A stretch of DNA of 42,043 bases from assembly GCA_000710935.1 (NCBI GenBank), contig BAYV01000026.1, positions 1 to 42,043 on the forward strand, read 5' to 3'. The position numbers and the translations under genes are program-made. Below are positions 35,225 to 42,043 of the stretch, one piece after another. Below the pieces are notes generated by a model that was not told the origin of the DNA, ran no database searches, and saw only the letters and a program-made list of their open reading frames with translations. Position 1 is the stretch's first letter. Every line of letters begins with the position of its first letter. The stretch is from Iodidimonas nitroreducens (GTDB taxonomy: Bacteria > Pseudomonadota > Alphaproteobacteria > Sphingomonadales > Rhodothalassiaceae).

Positions 35225-38200
35225 TTAGAAGCGAACCGTGGCACCCATGAAGAAGCGCGTGCCCAACACGTCGAAAGTGCTTGGGAAGGTGTTGGCCTGC
35301 TCCGAGGTGTCACCCACCAAGGGGGGCTTGTTGTCGAGGATATTATCGACACCGCCATAGATCTGCAGATTTTCCATCACATCATAAGTGGATGACAGAT
35401 CGAAATAATGCTGGCTTGCAAGCTTGGGTGCCGCAAGATCGGCAGGATCAACGGCCGGATCGAGCAATTGATCATCCCGGGTGCTGTCAATCCAGCGCCA
35501 ACGAACGCTGAGATTGAGCGGACCGGTGCGATAGGTCACGCGGCTGTTGGTCTTGAATTCCGGCAAAGGCTCACCGCAGGTATTACCGAAAGTACCGCCA
35601 CATTCGTCGATCCGATCAGCCAGTTCGGCCACCGGGGTGATATCGAAATTATTCAGCCAGGTACCGGCGAAGGAGATGTCAAGGCTGCTGGTTTCGCTCA
35701 AAAGCCCGCGGCCCAGATCCATAGTGTAGGCGATCTGAACATCGATCCCGTCGGTTTCGATCTTGCCGATATTCTCATTCAGAACTTCAACGAAATTGGG
35801 TTCCTGAATAACGCCATCGGGGCCACGATTAACAGCCTGACAGAAGGGGCTGTTGATATCCTGCACCACATTGAAACACAGATCGAGCACATTATTCACC
35901 GAACCGCCCAGCACGCTGATGGCACCATCAAGCTCGATATTATAGTAATCGACCGTGACGCTGAGGCCTGGAATGGCCCGCGGGGTGATCACCGCGCCCA
36001 CGGTGAAGGTATCCGATTCTTCTTCTTCAAGATCGGGATTGCCGCCAAAAAGACCCTGGATCTGCGTATTGGGCTGGATGGCCCCAAAGACGCTGCCATT
36101 CGGAACACCGCTGGCGACGCAGATATCACGCAGTGCCTGGGTGCGATCACTGGCCGAGCGATCAGAGCAGGGATCGGTAGCAGGTGGGAAGCCCTGTGAC
36201 TGGCCACCAAACAGTTCCTGCACATTCGGCGCCCGAACGGCATGCTGGAACTGCCCACGGAACATCACATCATCCGTAGCGCGCCAATCCACACCGCCAG
36301 CATAGGTCCACACACCGCCCACATTATCCAGATCATAATCGGAATAACGGAAGGCGCCGTTCAGCTCCACACGTTGGGCGAAGGGCAGATCGGCAATCAC
36401 AGGAACACGAACTTCGCCAAACAGTTCCCACACATCATAGCCACCCTGGGTGGGCTGACCGGCATTGAAGCCGACCACATCACCTGACGACAGGGCGAAA
36501 TCAGGGCTGAAGCGGGCCGAGACCGAGCGATATTCAAAGCCGAAAGCGGCCCCGGCGGTACCAGCAGGCAGATCGATAATATCACCGGAAATCACGCCCG
36601 ATGCCACCTGAAGCTGGGATTCTTCGACATTGGTTGCATTGATGCGGACAAAACCAGCCGCTTCAGGGGTGATATTGGGGCCGAAGATATTGATGGGAAC
36701 GCAGTCGCTCGAGGTATCGGCGCAGGCTGTGCCATCTTCATTGGTGAGCAGGGCCTGCTGGAAGCGGCTGCGCGAGACATTGCCGAACTGGCGTTGGGTA
36801 TTCAGTGTTCTGGAGAACATGTAATAGGCATCATAGGTCATGTTCTTGAACATGGTGTCGCTGAAATCACCCAGATCGCCACGCAGACCGGTGACCACCC
36901 GCCAGCTATTGCGTTCATCGAGATTCTGGCGCGGGCCCACTTCTTCCAAACGGCGACCGATGCCCAGAGTGGTTTGACCATCACCTGCGGTGCCAGCAAG
37001 GGTCAGGGTGCCGGGATTGATCAGATTGCCATCATCATCCCGTGTTGTGCCAGTGATCGTCCCTTCGCTCAGGTCGGTTTGGCGTAAAACTTCCTGTAAT
37101 TCGGGCGACAGGAAGGGATTGTTCACATTGAATAGGAAGTTGCCGGTGATGGGGGTGGGGGCAAGCTCGGTATTCACCCGGTTATTGGCAAAGGTGCCTT
37201 CGGCATAAGCTTCGATCTTATCATTGATATCAAAGCTGGCCATGGTGCCGATCAACCAGCGTTCCTGAGGAACCTGCAGGAAGTTGTCGGGCGCATAGTT
37301 GAACAGATCGCCCGGATTGTTGAACGGGCTTGCATTGCGGCCACTGTTATCGGGCAGGAAACCCAACCCGCCAAGGCTGCCAAGGTTGGCATTATTGAGG
37401 GCTGTGATGAGCCCGGGGCGCAGAGCCTGATTGACATCGCCCGCATTGGGGCCGGTGAAACGACCATTGGGAACGGAGGCCGAACCACCAGCGACCAGCG
37501 CCGGATTGCCATTGGCATCCACATTATCAATCAATGCATTGGTCGAGAAATCGCGGGCATCCTGCATCACAGGATCGCGATCGAAATAGTTCATGAACAG
37601 CACGACATTGCCGCGACCATCGGCGAAATTACCGCCCATGGTCAGATCGATATTGGCGCGATCCGCATCACCACGGCTGGTAATATCATATTGGCCGCCG
37701 AGCTCGATGCCTTGGAAATCATCCTTCAATTTGAAGTTGATGACACCGGCGATGGCATCGGAACCATAAACGGCGGATGCGCCACCGGTCACCACTTCGG
37801 TGCTTTCAATCAGCGCCGATGGAATGGTGTTCACATCGGTGATCTGATTGGCATCAAAGAACATATAGCGGCGATTGTTCACCAGGATCAGCGTGCGGGT
37901 GACACCCAAGCCACGCAGATCGAGAGTTGCCGCGCCGCCACCGGGATTGTTGGAAAAGGCGGTGGCCGCAGGAATGAGCTGGGGCATGGTATTGAGCAGC
38001 TGCTCAACGTTCACCGTGCCGGAAATCCTGAATTCTTCGGCGGTGACAACAGAAACCGGGCTGGAACTGGTGAGATCGGTGCGGGCAATGCGCGAACCGG
38101 TAACCACGATCTGTTCGATTTCGGCCACTTCAGAATTTTGCTGGGTTTGGGCCAGCGCAGAAACCGAGAGCAGGCTGCCAGCCAGCGCAGTGGCTGCACT

Positions 38201-38245
38201 GCCGAGCAGGAGGGCTCTGCGCTTCATGGGTCCGTTACGAGACAT
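35225..38245 (-). CDS. TonB-dependent receptor 2 (large outer-membrane transporter)
   Basis: A 1006-residue TonB-dependent receptor. It has a signal peptide (basic MKRRALLLGSAATALAG, cut near ALAQ), a TonB-box-like EQIVVTGSRIAR, a plug with SSPVSVVTAEEF, GASAVYGSDAIAGVINFKLK, and a barrel ending FFMGATVRF. The domain plan matches receptor 1, but the two are clearly different sequences, so they probably recognise different or related large substrates. ATG 38245 has GGAAG 6 nt upstream; ATG 38227 (MKRRALLLG) is possible. It uses the same minus strand as receptor 1, with the TPR-oxygenase gene reading between them. Confidence 0.94.
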   Translation of the reverse strand: MSRNGPMKRRALLLGSAATALAGSLLSVSALAQTQQNSEVAEIEQIVVTGSRIARTDLTSSSPVSVVTAEEFRISGTVNVEQLLNTMPQLIPAATAFSNNPGGGAATLDLRGLGVTRTLILVNNRRYMFFDANQITDVNTIPSALIESTEVVTGGASAVYGSDAIAGVINFKLKDDFQGIELGGQYDITSRGDADRANIDLTMGGNFADGRGNVVLFMNYFDRDPVMQDARDFSTNALIDNVDANGNPALVAGGSASVPNGRFTGPNAGDVNQALRPGLITALNNANLGSLGGLGFLPDNSGRNASPFNNPGDLFNYAPDNFLQVPQERWLIGTMASFDINDKIEAYAEGTFANNRVNTELAPTPITGNFLFNVNNPFLSPELQEVLRQTDLSEGTITGTTRDDDGNLINPGTLTLAGTAGDGQTTLGIGRRLEEVGPRQNLDERNSWRVVTGLRGDLGDFSDTMFKNMTYDAYYMFSRTLNTQRQFGNVSRSRFQQALLTNEDGTACADTSSDCVPINIFGPNITPEAAGFVRINATNVEESQLQVASGVISGDIIDLPAGTAGAAFGFEYRSVSARFSPDFALSSGDVVGFNAGQPTQGGYDVWELFGEVRVPVIADLPFAQRVELNGAFRYSDYDLDNVGGVWTYAGGVDWRATDDVMFRGQFQHAVRAPNVQELFGGQSQGFPPATDPCSDRSASDRTQALRDICVASGVPNGSVFGAIQPNTQIQGLFGGNPDLEEEESDTFTVGAVITPRAIPGLSVTVDYYNIELDGAISVLGGSVNNVLDLCFNVVQDINSPFCQAVNRGPDGVIQEPNFVEVLNENIGKIETDGIDVQIAYTMDLGRGLLSETSSLDISFAGTWLNNFDITPVAELADRIDECGGTFGNTCGEPLPEFKTNSRVTYRTGPLNLSVRWRWIDSTRDDQLLDPAVDPADLAAPKLASQHYFDLSSTYDVMENLQIYGGVDNILDNKPPLVGDTSEQANTFPSTFDVLGTRFFMGATVRF

Positions 38246-38330
38246 AGGCGCTTCCTTTTTGATTTTGCGGTCCGTAGAGAAAAAAATGCGAGTGCATCTT
38301 ATGCGACGCGTAAGATCACCTAAACGCGGT

Positions 38331-38344
38331 TGCCTGTACAGGCA
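38331..38344. promoter_or_regulatory. 14-nt perfect palindrome upstream of TonB receptor 2
   Basis: TGCCTGTACAGGCA is fully self-complementary and lies about 86 nt before the receptor start, in the 172-nt gap to the methyltransferase gene. The geometry suits a dimeric repressor or activator; no regulator gene is nearby to assign it. Confidence 0.4.
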
Positions 38345-38417
38345 TATAGAGTAGAATTCGGGGGCTATTCATCATTCTTTCATAAAGCTGTTGCCATGAT
38401 GCAACAAATACCCCGCT

Positions 38418-39464
38418 TTATGAGCGGTTTCCTGTCAGCCACCAGCCCAGCTTGATCTGCTGAGTGCCGAAAATGGCCGGTGAGATGGCGACTCTTCCCC
38501 CCCCATGTCTGTGCCTTCCATATCTGGCAAACAGATCGTGGAGCGCCCGGCCTTGGTCTTCATCATGGGCAGCGGCGAGCAGGGCCGATAAGCGCTGATG
38601 GCGAGCGGCGCGCTTCAGATCAATTTCATCGATCAGCGCTTTTATGGCGGCATCGTCGAGCTTGTGCCTTTGTTCGAACAGCCAGCCTGCGCTTTCCATG
38701 AAGGCCTTGAAGATATCGCCCGCGCCCAAAGCGGTTCCATCCCGCACCAGCCGGGCTACGGCGATGGCCAGGCTTTGGCTGGCTTCCCGGGCTTTGGCTT
38801 CCAGGGCATGGCTATCATGGGCATTCAATGTGCCGGATGCGCGGATATGCTGAACGCGCTGCTCCATGTCTTTGATCGCTGGGATTTGTTCGCGCATCAA
38901 GGCGATCAAGCCGCTGTCTTCGATCATCTGCAATTGCGCCATCTGCTGGCTGCTATGGGTCATCAGAACGCTATCTTTGGCATGGATCAGAAAGCGGAAA
39001 GCGCCGCGGGGGGCCAAGACCCGCAAAATTTCGGGAACGGCTTCATCAATGGGCGCATATTCAAGTGCATATTGGCCGCTGATGGCGGTGAAGGTGCCAT
39101 CATCAAAAGGCAGCTTTTGCATCAGGGTGCGGGGGTGAAAACGCACGTTCTGGAGAGCCTCGCCCCCTGTTTTCACATATTGAACAGGATCGATATCGGC
39201 GGCATCGACGGCATCAATCGTGAAATCCACCTTTCGCTCGCGGGCCGATTTCACCGCCAGTGCCGCCAGCGCCCCATTGCCGGTACCCACATCCAGAAGG
39301 CGGGTTTGGTTCGGCAGGCTGGCAAACCACGCCATCCATGCCGCATCGAGCGCCACCGCCGCATCGCCGCTGCCTGTGCTGTTTTGGGGGACACAGGATT
39401 GCAGCCGGTCGGCCTTCCAATAAAGATCCCAGGCCCAGCTTTGATGGTGCGAATTGCTGATCAT
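38418..39464 (-). CDS. Class I SAM-dependent methyltransferase
   Basis: A 348-residue protein with a Rossmann-type SAM domain: the motif I loop LLDVGTGNGALAALAV, the acidic motif II region (TIDAVDAADIDP), and SGQYALEYAPIDEAVPEILRVLAPRGAFRFL as motifs IV-VI. The C-terminal half (about 185-348) is mostly helical and not recognised. No signal peptide is present. Its ATG overlaps the stop of the secreted-protein gene by 4 nt (ATGA), so it is translated with that gene. The target (small molecule, lipid or protein) is unknown. Confidence 0.85.
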   Translation of the reverse strand: MISNSHHQSWAWDLYWKADRLQSCVPQNSTGSGDAAVALDAAWMAWFASLPNQTRLLDVGTGNGALAALAVKSARERKVDFTIDAVDAADIDPVQYVKTGGEALQNVRFHPRTLMQKLPFDDGTFTAISGQYALEYAPIDEAVPEILRVLAPRGAFRFLIHAKDSVLMTHSSQQMAQLQMIEDSGLIALMREQIPAIKDMEQRVQHIRASGTLNAHDSHALEAKAREASQSLAIAVARLVRDGTALGAGDIFKAFMESAGWLFEQRHKLDDAAIKALIDEIDLKRAARHQRLSALLAAAHDEDQGRALHDLFARYGRHRHGGGRVAISPAIFGTQQIKLGWWLTGNRS

Positions 39465-40045
39465 TGCAGCCGTTTCACACGAAAGCTGCGGCCATCGATG
39501 GTCATGATGAAATTGCTCATCACGCCTTTTTCAATATCGGCTTTAAGGCCCCCCTTGATCCTTGATAGTCGCTCGGTATCCACTTGTTGCCAGATCTGGC
39601 CATTTTCCATGCGGATGATCCATTGTCCGCGCAGGGTTTTTTCGGCACTCTCCACCGTCATGCTGCGCTCTTCATCGGATTGGCCTGGTTCCGGGCGCGG
39701 GGCAAAACCAAAGCGATCTTCCTGGCTTTGGCTGTCATCGCTTTGTCGTTCGGCTTTATTGCTCTCTTTACTGCTTTGGGTGTCGTCTTTGGGGGGCGGC
39801 ATCTGTCGGTCGAGAGTTTGTGACCGGTCCGACATCTCGATGCGGGATGCATCAAGCGCGATGCGATCAAAACAGGCCAGCCGCGCCGCATCCTGCGTGA
39901 TTTGCCGACAGGCCTGTATCTGCCCCGAAAGGCTATTGGGACGCTCGGGGTTTTGCGCTTGCGCCGGATGGGGCATGAGAGGGGCCAGCAGCAAAGCAGC
40001 GGCGGCAATCAGGGGCTGCCGGGGGCGGTTGAACGTGATAGGCAT
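39461..40045 (-). CDS. Secreted protein of the ARLxCFD type, unknown function
   Basis: A 194-residue protein with a signal peptide (core LIAAAALLLAPLM, cut near AQAQ). The mature start has ACRQITQDAARLACFDRIAL, two cysteines flanking the ARLxCFD signature; then a Ser/Asp/Gln/Lys-rich disordered stretch; then a small C-terminal domain with RGQWIIRMENGQIWQQVDTERL and a closing basic strand. The plan matches the protein at 32539-33171. It sits between the M23 endopeptidase and the methyltransferase on one transcript. The role is unknown; envelope localisation is predicted. Confidence 0.8.
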   Translation of the reverse strand: MPITFNRPRQPLIAAAALLLAPLMPHPAQAQNPERPNSLSGQIQACRQITQDAARLACFDRIALDASRIEMSDRSQTLDRQMPPPKDDTQSSKESNKAERQSDDSQSQEDRFGFAPRPEPGQSDEERSMTVESAEKTLRGQWIIRMENGQIWQQVDTERLSRIKGGLKADIEKGVMSNFIMTIDGRSFRVKRLQ

Positions 40046-40095
40046 GCCGGTTCCGTTTCAACTTGATAATAAAGGGAGGCCCTTTGTGCCTGCGA

Positions 40096-41655
40096 TCAAT
40101 CGGCTTTTGCCAGCAAAATCGCCTGCGCTCTTGAAAGGGCCAGACGATCTGCATCGGTTTGCTGCCGGGCCTCGATGAAGGCATCAAGGGCATCGGCGGT
40201 CAAAACCCGCCCGGATGGCAGTTTCAAGGTCAGCGGATCAACGCGCTCTTCGCCCATATAAACTTCATAATGCAGATGCGCCCCGGTGACCCGGCCGGTG
40301 GCCCCCACATAGCCAATGATCTGGCCCTGTTTCACCCGCACGCCCTGCTTGATGCCCCTGCCATATTTGCTGAGATGGGCATAAGCGGTTTTATAGGTGC
40401 CATTATGCCGGATACGCACATAATTTCCATAAGAGCCATAGCGGCTTGATCGCTCGATGATCCCATCGCCGGCGGCAAAAACCGGTGTGCCGGTGGGGGC
40501 TCCGAAATCAACCCCCTGATGCGAGCGCACATAGCCAAGCACGGGGTGCTTGCGCTTGCCGAATCGCGAGGTCAGCCGCGCTCCGTCGAGCGGGGTTTTC
40601 ATCAGGGCCTTGCGGACGCTTTTGCCGTTTTCGTCGAAATAATCCCAATCGCCGCTATCAGCCGGGGTGTGGCGATAAAGGGGTAGATCGCGTCCCCGCA
40701 GATTAAGCCGGGCATACAGAATCGCTCCATCTTCAATGGCCCCATCATCCTGTGCCATGGTGCGCTGATAGAGAATTTCGAATCGGTCGCCCGCCCGAAT
40801 TTCCCGCTGGAAATCGACATCAAAGCTGTAAAGCCGGATCAATTCCACAATCACCTCAGCAGGCACCCCCGCCGCCCGCGCCGAAAGATAAAGGCTGTCA
40901 TCAATGGTGCCGCTGCCATAAGCCAGCAAAGGGGTCACCTCAAGCGCTTCATTGCGCGCTTCATAGCGGCCATCGGCAAGGCGATCTGCGATGATCAGGC
41001 GATCATAGCTGGCACGCAGGGCAAGCGAGTTCAGGCTCAAGGCCTTTCCATCTGCCTCTAATGTGGCATCGATGATCTGGCCAATCGCCAGACGCCGCAT
41101 ATCATAATGCTTGGAAAGAGCCGTGATCGCCGCATGGGCCTGCGCCCGATCAATGCCTGCGCGCATCAGCGCTTCGGTCATGGTGTCGCCCCGTCCGATG
41201 GTGATGGTGCGGATGAAGGGCGCTGCCGATTGATCAGCGCTTTCGCTCTCTTTATGCCCCGCCATGATTGGGAAATATTGCGGGGTGGGGGCGGCGGCCC
41301 ATGGCCCCAGGCTTTCGGTTCTATCGGCCATATTTTTAGAATCAGCCGCTGTTTCAGCCGCATCCGCTAAAGCAGTCGCCTGATCAAAGCGCGTGCCCGT
41401 TGATGACAATCCAATGCCAAGGGCCAGGGCAAGCCCGGCCATTAATGTGGCAAGCCCGGCCCACCATGTGCGCTCGCCCTTGTTCCGCGACAGATCGATC
41501 ACCAGCGGCCAGGGTGCAGAGGCTGAAGCAGACGAACGCCGCCCCAGCCAGCAGTTTCGCGGGCCATGCCCCTTATGCTTATTGGCACGATTTCCGGCCT
41601 GATCATGAGGGCTATTCGATGCGTTATCCGTCACAGCAATCTCCTGAGCCTTCAT
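40096..41655 (-). CDS. M23 family peptidoglycan endopeptidase
   Basis: A 519-residue membrane-anchored zinc endopeptidase. The N-terminus (about 1-55) is cytoplasmic and polar; one transmembrane helix follows (WWAGLATLMAGLALALGIGL, about 65-83). A periplasmic region has an OapA/LysM-like segment (TITIGRGDTMTEALMRAGI...LAIGQIID) and then the M23 LytM domain. Zinc ligands are His379 and Asp383 in HQGVDFG and His462 in HLHYEV, with His460 as catalytic partner, so it should be active in cell-wall cleavage. This is the MepM-like plan. It is the first gene of a three-gene minus-strand operon; the gap to the next gene is 50 nt. Confidence 0.92.
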   Translation of the reverse strand: MKAQEIAVTDNASNSPHDQAGNRANKHKGHGPRNCWLGRRSSASASAPWPLVIDLSRNKGERTWWAGLATLMAGLALALGIGLSSTGTRFDQATALADAAETAADSKNMADRTESLGPWAAAPTPQYFPIMAGHKESESADQSAAPFIRTITIGRGDTMTEALMRAGIDRAQAHAAITALSKHYDMRRLAIGQIIDATLEADGKALSLNSLALRASYDRLIIADRLADGRYEARNEALEVTPLLAYGSGTIDDSLYLSARAAGVPAEVIVELIRLYSFDVDFQREIRAGDRFEILYQRTMAQDDGAIEDGAILYARLNLRGRDLPLYRHTPADSGDWDYFDENGKSVRKALMKTPLDGARLTSRFGKRKHPVLGYVRSHQGVDFGAPTGTPVFAAGDGIIERSSRYGSYGNYVRIRHNGTYKTAYAHLSKYGRGIKQGVRVKQGQIIGYVGATGRVTGAHLHYEVYMGEERVDPLTLKLPSGRVLTADALDAFIEARQQTDADRLALSRAQAILLAKAD

Positions 41656-41791
41656 GGGGAAGACTCTTCGATGAATAAGGTTAAAATAACCATGTCTTGT
41701 TGGGATGCGTCTGTCAATCGGCGGAATTCTGCGGATTCATGATGAAATATGACGGCATATCCCCCAAACTGTAAAAAAAATGACGCATCGG

Positions 41792-41818
41792 TAAAAAAGC
41801 CGCTTGACCCCAGCGGCT
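41792..41818 (-). terminator. Rho-independent terminator on the minus strand
   Basis: On the minus strand AGCCGCT, loop GGGGTCA, AGCGGCT is followed by T6 (plus-strand A-run 41793-41798; stem 41798-41804 with 41812-41818). It ends transcripts coming from the right before they reach the M23 gene. No minus-strand gene is seen to its right within the window. Confidence 0.65.
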
Positions 41819-41879
41819 CAAGGGCATAGAAACCCCCTCGTCGGCGGCAAACGTCGGCACCGGCACTTGAGCTTCTTGC

Positions 41880-41908
41880 TTGACTCGTTCATTCGAGACG
41901 CTTATATG
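41880..41908 (+). promoter_or_regulatory. Strong sigma70-type promoter, probably of an rRNA operon
   Basis: TTGACT (41880-41885), 17-nt spacer, TATATG (41903-41908). Both hexamers are near consensus with ideal spacing, and a boxA-like site follows about 100 nt downstream. Confidence 0.7.
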
Positions 41909-42007
41909 ACGGTCTTGCGCATGTTCACATTGGTGAGCACGGCAAAATTTTGCCTTACAACCCGAAAAGGTTTTTGCGAATGCTTCGGCAGTCGTGGGGG
42001 TAGAATT

Positions 42008-42019
42008 CGCTCTTTGACA
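42008..42019 (+). promoter_or_regulatory. boxA-like antitermination element
   Basis: CGCTCTTTGACA closely resembles boxA (TGCTCTTTAACA), where NusB and S10 bind nascent rRNA. Such a sequence, with GATGAGAGAAGGGA after it, commonly stands in the leader before 16S rRNA in alphaproteobacteria. The 16S body itself is not in the window. Confidence 0.65.
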
Positions 42020-42043
42020 GTGTTGATGAGAGAAGGGAGATGC

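Larger units (their letters stand above)
41656..42043. other. 388-nt gap with rRNA-type leader signals
   Basis: No protein gene is present. From left to right it holds an A/T-rich stretch with A8, a minus-strand terminator hairpin, a sigma70-type promoter on the plus strand (41880-41908), a 14-nt palindrome GGCAAAATTTTGCC (41941-41954), and a boxA-like element near 42008. Together these look like the leader of a stable-RNA operon that begins just beyond the right edge. Confidence 0.6.

Noticed and set aside
38381-38422. Hairpin CATAAAGC / GCTTTATG at the methyltransferase stop as a terminator
   Set aside because: The stem is interrupted, it has a long loop and no T-run on the minus strand; too weak to call.

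Overview
The window reads as a chromosomal segment of an alphaproteobacterium of moderately high GC. Several independent signs support this. The neighbourhoods bolA / J-domain protein / cobS / cobT, comF-grxC-Nit hydrolase-DUF1178, ubiG/lysC/ptsP and prfA-prmC-DUF4167-clpB are all characteristic of this class. There is also a GTTC-N7-GTTC LexA box, an alphaproteobacterial-type heat-shock promoter before clpB, an NDUFAF5-like methyltransferase, and two very large TonB-dependent receptors. The group could be Sphingomonadales, Kordiimonadales, Iodidimonadales or a relative; I cannot fix the genus. Codon choice is unusual for the GC level: Asp, His, Tyr and Glu often take GAT, CAT, TAT and GAA. 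This keeps antisense frames open and yields many long false ORFs.

Layout. 1-5.8 kb: a cut-off lipoprotein, a nitrilase, a minus-strand two-gene SOS unit (Y-family DNA polymerase plus a small cysteine protein) behind a LexA box, a coupled pair (Tat-exported dienelactone hydrolase-like enzyme and NDUFAF5-like methyltransferase), and a phytase-like esterase lipoprotein. 5.8-10.4 kb: rpmB, bolA, a J-domain protein and the cobST AAA/VWA pair. 10.4-13.2 kb: comF, grxC, Nit-type amidase and DUF1178, probably one transcript. 13.2-18.7 kb: divergent ubiG and lysC, then a nitronate monooxygenase-like gene overlapping lysC, then ptsP. 19-25.9 kb: a RodZ-like protein, ispG, and the tightly overlapped hisS-prfA-prmC translation cluster, followed by a DUF4167 protein. 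25.9-29.1 kb: two REP-like palindromes, a heat-shock promoter and clpB.

29.1-38.2 kb is the least ordinary part. Two large TonB-dependent receptors on the minus strand flank a plus-strand TPR protein that ends in a putative 2-oxoglutarate/Fe(II) oxygenase domain. Two small secreted proteins sharing an (A)ERL/ARL-x-C-(Y/F)-D signature lie inside and beside this island. The composition of the first receptor gene is visibly lower in GC than the housekeeping genes. I treat this as the best candidate for an uncharacterised uptake or modification system, but its substrate cannot be read from sequence.

38.4-42.0 kb: a minus-strand operon of an M23 endopeptidase, a secreted CxD-type protein and a methyltransferase. 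The right edge holds a strong sigma70-type promoter and a boxA-like antitermination signal on the plus strand, which suggests that an rRNA operon starts just outside the window. No insertion sequence, CRISPR array, tRNA or rRNA body was seen inside the window.
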